The translations under genes and the position numbers were made by a program. Positions 5,955 to 8,963 of a stretch of 8,963 nt of DNA are shown one piece after another (position 1 is the stretch's first letter; every line of letters starts with the position of its first letter). Origin of the DNA: an uncultured Lachnospiraceae bacterium. Lineage in GTDB: Bacteria > Bacillota > Clostridia > Lachnospirales > Lachnospiraceae. Location of the stretch: assembly GCA_910586025.1 (NCBI GenBank), contig CAJUIO010000129.1, positions 1 to 8,963 on the forward strand, read 5' to 3'. The notes beneath the pieces are model-generated. The model was not told the DNA's origin. It did not search any database and was given only the letters and a program-made list of their open reading frames with translations.

Positions 5955-6863
5955 ATGATAAAGGTGATTGGTGTACGCTTCCGGACAGCGGGTAAAATTT
6001 ATTTTTTTGACCCGGGGAAGCACAGAATTAAAAAGGGCGATCATGTGATTGTGGAGACTGCCAGGGGAATCGAATACGGCACCGTGGTTGGGAACCCCAG
6101 AGACGTGACGGACGATAAGGTGATTCAGCCTTTGAAGCCGGTCCTGCGCATCGCGACGGAGAGAGACAATGAGCAGGAGGCAGCCAATAAGCTCAAGGAG
6201 AAAGAGGCTTTTAAGATCTGTCTGGAAAAAATTCAGAAGCACGGGCTGGAAATGAAGCTTATTGATGCGGAATACACGTTTGACAATAACAAGGTTTTAT
6301 TTTACTTTACGGCTGACGGAAGAATTGATTTCAGAGAGCTGGTAAAGGATCTGGCATCCGTTTTTAAGACGCGTATTGAGCTTCGTCAGATCGGAGTGAG
6401 GGATGAGACGAAGATCCTTGGCGGAATCGGGATCTGCGGAAGAGAGCTGTGCTGTCATTCTCATCTGTCAGAGTTTGTCCCGGTATCCATAAAGATGGCG
6501 AAGGAACAGAATCTTTCTCTGAACCCCACCAAGATTTCCGGAGTTTGCGGCAGGCTGATGTGCTGTCTCAAGCATGAGGAGGATACTTACGAGGAGCTCA
6601 ACAGAAAGCTTCCGAATGTGGGGGATCATGTGACAACCTCTGACGGGCTTAAGGGCGAGGTTTCCAGCGTTAACGTGCTCAGACAGCTTGTAAAGGTGAT
6701 TGTGGACGTGGGTGATGAGAAGGAGATTCAGGAATATAAGGTAGAGCAGCTCAGATTCAGGCGGAAGCACAAAAATCATAAGGTAGATGTTCAGGACGAG
6801 GAACTCAAGGTGTTGGAAAAGCTGGAAAAACAGGAAGGAAAGTCAAAGCTAAATGACAACTGA
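5955..6863 (+). CDS. ricT: RicT/YaaT, PSP1-domain RNase Y specificity factor
   Basis: This 302-residue PSP1-domain protein is the RicT (YaaT) subunit of the Y-complex. In B. subtilis it acts with RicA (YmcA) and RicF (YlbF) to guide RNase Y cleavage of mRNAs, and affects sporulation, competence and biofilm formation. The N-terminal PSP1-type segment starts MIKVIGVRFRTAGKIYFF. Two Cys clusters are visible: GICGRELCC with C161, C166, C167, and GVCGRLMCC with C198, C203, C204. They fit the iron-sulfur-binding cysteines known for this family, and the numbering appears to match B. subtilis as I recall it. The C-terminal 40 residues are Lys/Glu-rich and probably disordered. The start follows GAGAGGA by 4 bases. 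ricA and ricF are not in the window, which is normal. The last 11 bases overlap the next gene. Confidence 0.95.
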   Translation: MIKVIGVRFRTAGKIYFFDPGKHRIKKGDHVIVETARGIEYGTVVGNPRDVTDDKVIQPLKPVLRIATERDNEQEAANKLKEKEAFKICLEKIQKHGLEMKLIDAEYTFDNNKVLFYFTADGRIDFRELVKDLASVFKTRIELRQIGVRDETKILGGIGICGRELCCHSHLSEFVPVSIKMAKEQNLSLNPTKISGVCGRLMCCLKHEEDTYEELNRKLPNVGDHVTTSDGLKGEVSSVNVLRQLVKVIVDVGDEKEIQEYKVEQLRFRRKHKNHKVDVQDEELKVLEKLEKQEGKSKLNDN

Positions 6864-7596
6864 TGTATTTCTCAGGGAAAATGAGAGAGTGGATGATCTG
6901 CAGAGGAATCATTATAAAATCATTCAGGATAAGGAGCGGTTCTGCTTTGGAATGGATGCTGTTCTTTTGTCCGGTTTTGCCAGGGCCCAGGAGGGGAGCG
7001 GAGTTCTGGATTTAGGAACAGGAACGGGTATCATTCCGATCCTTATGGCGGCAAAGACAAAGGCGGCCCATCTGACTGGCCTTGAGATTCAGGACGAGAG
7101 CGCTGATATGGCGCGGCGCAGTGTGAAGATGAACGGCCTGGAGGAGAGGATAACAATTGTCACGGGAGATATCAAGGAAGCGGTCAGTATATTCGGGGCT
7201 GCTTCTTTTGATGTTGTCACCTGTAATCCGCCCTATATGACGGAGCATCACGGACTGACGAATCCGGAGGCCCCCAAGGCGATTGCCAGACATGAGCTTT
7301 TATGTACTTTGGAGGATGTGATTAGCCGGAGCGCAAAGCTTCTCGTGCCCGGCGGGAATTTTTTTATGGTTCACAGACCCTTCCGTTTGACGGAGATTTT
7401 CGTGCTTTTACATAACTACAGGCTGGAACCGAAAAGGATGAAGCTGGTGTATCCTTTTGTGGATAAGGAGCCCAATATGGTGCTGATCGAAGCCAGCAGA
7501 GGCGGAAAATCAGGGATGAAGGTTGAAAAGCCTCTGATCGTTTACCGCAGTCAGGGGGTGTATACGGATGAAATCTACGATATCTACGGATACTGA
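6853..7596 (+). CDS. yabB: YabB-type SAM-dependent tRNA adenine-N6 methyltransferase
   Basis: This 247-residue class I SAM methyltransferase belongs to the YabB/YfiC group; E. coli YfiC makes m6A37 in tRNA1(Val). Motif I is VLDLGTGTGI (51-60), an acidic residue at E78 (GLEIQ) would bind the SAM ribose, and NPPY (125-128) is the amino-methylating catalytic motif. RHE (146-148) follows as in the family. The N-terminal ENERVDDLQ and KIIQD also fit YabB, which supports ATG 6853. That start lies inside the end of ricT (11-base overlap), with a purine-rich AGGAAGGAAAG stretch upstream. The exact RNA target in this organism is inferred only; another N6-methylated RNA is possible. In B. subtilis yabB also follows yaaT, but with yabA between. 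Confidence 0.9.
   Translation: MTTDVFLRENERVDDLQRNHYKIIQDKERFCFGMDAVLLSGFARAQEGSGVLDLGTGTGIIPILMAAKTKAAHLTGLEIQDESADMARRSVKMNGLEERITIVTGDIKEAVSIFGAASFDVVTCNPPYMTEHHGLTNPEAPKAIARHELLCTLEDVISRSAKLLVPGGNFFMVHRPFRLTEIFVLLHNYRLEPKRMKLVYPFVDKEPNMVLIEASRGGKSGMKVEKPLIVYRSQGVYTDEIYDIYGY
7553..7558 (+). promoter_or_regulatory. Ribosome binding site for the DUF4015 lipoprotein
   Basis: AGGGGG lies 9 bases before ATG 7568, inside the 3' end of yabB. It supports a start that overlaps yabB by 29 bases, and so a long 21-residue segment before the signal-peptide hydrophobic core. Confidence 0.6.
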
Positions 7597-8914
7597 GCCG
7601 GCATCAGTCTTCTGCAGAGGAAGCATTTTAAGGCTGCTTGGGCCGTGTCTATTTGCGATACTGTCTGTGGTGGCAATGACGGGCTGCGGGGAGAGTGCAA
7701 AGGCGAGGGAGGTTTTTGCGCGGCAGAGCACGGAGAATGTGCAGGAGGAGCAGGATGATGGAGAGGCTGCGGGGAAGTCCGCGGAAGCAGAAGATACCGA
7801 AGAGGAGCAGCGGCCTAAGGTAAAGGGGATTTTTGTCACAGGACCCACAGCCGGAACGGAGAGAATGCAGGAGCTGATCGAGCTGGTGGAGGAGAGCGAG
7901 CTCAATACCATTGTCATGGATGTAAAAAATGACGAGGGCAGGATCGTCTACGACATGCAGCTTCCTGTTGTTCAGGAGCTGGGAAGCGGTATCAATTACG
8001 TGCGTGATATGGAAGGGCTGATACGGAAATGTAAGGAAAAGGATATCTATCTGATTGCGAGAATCGTGGCGTTCAAGGATCCCTTCCTGGCGGAGGTGAA
8101 GCCCCAGTGGTGCATTCATAATGCGGATGGAAGCGTATTTCGGGACAAAGGGGGGCTGGCCTGGCTGAATCCCTACGAGAAAGAGGTGTGGGATTATCTG
8201 CTTGCAGTGTCCGGAGAAATACTGAAAATGGGATTTGACGAGGTGCAGCTTGATTATGTCCGCTTTTCAACAGACAGCGGGATGGAACAGGCGGATCTTG
8301 GTGAGGAAGCGGACAAACGTGACAGACAGGAGATCGTGGCAGAATTTATAAAGTATATTTCAGAGGGGATACATGAGGCGGGTGGCCTGATCTCCGCAGA
8401 CGTGTACGGCATGGTGATTGACAGCGAGGTGGATCAGAGGATTGTGGGGCAGAACTATGTGGAGCTGTCAAAATACCTGGATTATATCAGTCCCATGATT
8501 TATCCTTCGCACTATGGCCCTTATAATTATGATATACCGGTTCCGGATGCGGAGCCTTACCGGCTGGTGCTTACGGCGCTTCAGGCATCTAAGAAGGTTC
8601 TCGCAGGCATTCCTTGGCGAACGGTTTCCGGAAATGATGCCGGGGCGTACACGAAGGAATATCTTGCCGCCCTTTCGCCCATGGAGGGAGTGCGGGCACA
8701 GGTAAGACCCTGGCTGCAGGATTTTACGGCTTCCTGGGTAAAGGGACATATAAATTACGGACCCGGGGAGATCCGGGCTCAGATACAGGCGGTCTATGAT
8801 GCGGGATATGAGGAATGGATTTTGTGGAATGCGTCCAATCATTATACTGAGGATGCGCTCCTGCCCGCTGAGGATTCAAAAGAAGGACAGAAAGAGGAAG
8901 GGACAGGAAGATAG
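7568..8914 (+). CDS. Lipoprotein with putative glycoside hydrolase domain (DUF4015)
   Basis: This 448-residue protein is predicted to be exported and lipid-anchored. Residues 1-39 form a signal peptide with Arg at 17 and 22 and a hydrophobic core at about 23-37; MTGC (37-40) is the lipobox and C40 the lipidated residue. An acidic, low-complexity linker (about 55-82) follows. The body from VKGIFVTG (85) matches the TIM-barrel DUF4015 family of putative glycosyl hydrolases: MDVKND (117-122), ARIVAFKDP (164-172), FDEVQLDYVRF (223-233, with D229 as candidate catalytic acid), then ISADVYGMV, YISPMIYPSHY, RPWLQDF and EWILWNASN. It may act on cell-wall or surface polysaccharide; the substrate is unknown. 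In B. subtilis this slot holds yazA. It ends 2 bases before rsmI. Confidence 0.88.
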   Translation: MKSTISTDTEPASVFCRGSILRLLGPCLFAILSVVAMTGCGESAKAREVFARQSTENVQEEQDDGEAAGKSAEAEDTEEEQRPKVKGIFVTGPTAGTERMQELIELVEESELNTIVMDVKNDEGRIVYDMQLPVVQELGSGINYVRDMEGLIRKCKEKDIYLIARIVAFKDPFLAEVKPQWCIHNADGSVFRDKGGLAWLNPYEKEVWDYLLAVSGEILKMGFDEVQLDYVRFSTDSGMEQADLGEEADKRDRQEIVAEFIKYISEGIHEAGGLISADVYGMVIDSEVDQRIVGQNYVELSKYLDYISPMIYPSHYGPYNYDIPVPDAEPYRLVLTALQASKKVLAGIPWRTVSGNDAGAYTKEYLAALSPMEGVRAQVRPWLQDFTASWVKGHINYGPGEIRAQIQAVYDAGYEEWILWNASNHYTEDALLPAEDSKEGQKEEGTGR

Positions 8915-8916
8915 AC

Positions 8917-8963
8917 ATGGCGGGAACTCTGTTTTTGTGTGCGACTCCCATAGGAAATCTGGG
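8917..8963 (+). CDS. rsmI: RsmI, 16S rRNA C1402 ribose 2'-O-methyltransferase (3' end beyond window)
   Basis: Only the first 15 codons are present: MAGTLFLCATPIGNLG, with the last Gly codon incomplete but fixed as Gly by its first two bases. TPIGNLG is the diagnostic N-terminal motif of RsmI (YabC in B. subtilis), which methylates the ribose of C1402 in the 16S rRNA decoding centre using SAM. AGGAAG (8905-8910) lies 6 bases before ATG 8917. Gene order agrees, since yabC follows yabB closely in Firmicutes. The reading frame is open to the window edge. Confidence 0.88.
   Translation, partial: MAGTLFLCATPIGNL

Overview
The window looks like chromosomal DNA of a Gram-positive Clostridia member, most likely Lachnospiraceae. 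This is inferred from gene content, strong AGGAGG-type ribosome binding sites, moderate GC, tRNA genes that do not encode CCA, and a gene order resembling the Bacillus subtilis yaaO-tmk-yaaQ-yaaR-holB-yaaT-yabA-yabB-yazA-yabC region. No mobile element, CRISPR array or prophage gene was seen.

Layout. Positions 1-145 carry the 3' part of tRNA-Phe(GAA) and a complete tRNA-Lys(UUU). Positions 146-323 are AT-rich and non-coding, with a 19-bp hairpin (159-200) and a candidate extended -10 promoter (about 251-279). From 324 to the right edge, ten genes run on the + strand with very short gaps or overlaps and no recognisable terminator, so they probably form one operon: HD-domain phosphohydrolase; Orn/Lys/Arg decarboxylase (YaaO-like); pyruvate kinase; guanylate-kinase-like P-loop kinase; YaaR (DUF327); DNA polymerase III delta' (HolB); RicT/YaaT; YabB-type tRNA methyltransferase; a lipoprotein with a putative glycoside hydrolase domain (DUF4015); and the first codons of RsmI (16S rRNA C1402 2'-O-methyltransferase).

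How the genes fit together. The core yaaO / nucleotide kinase / yaaR / holB / yaaT / yabB / yabC order is the ancient Firmicutes housekeeping block linking replication (HolB), mRNA maturation (RicT) and RNA methylation (YabB, RsmI). Compared with B. subtilis, tmk is replaced by a guanylate-kinase-like gene, yaaQ and yabA are missing, pyk is inserted after the decarboxylase, and the DUF4015 lipoprotein stands where yazA would be. The main oddities are these substitutions, the solitary pyk, the divergent kinase whose end overlaps yaaR by 83 bp, and small GC hairpins in the only two intergenic gaps over 20 bp. I did not find a clearly new system; most of the window is conserved housekeeping.
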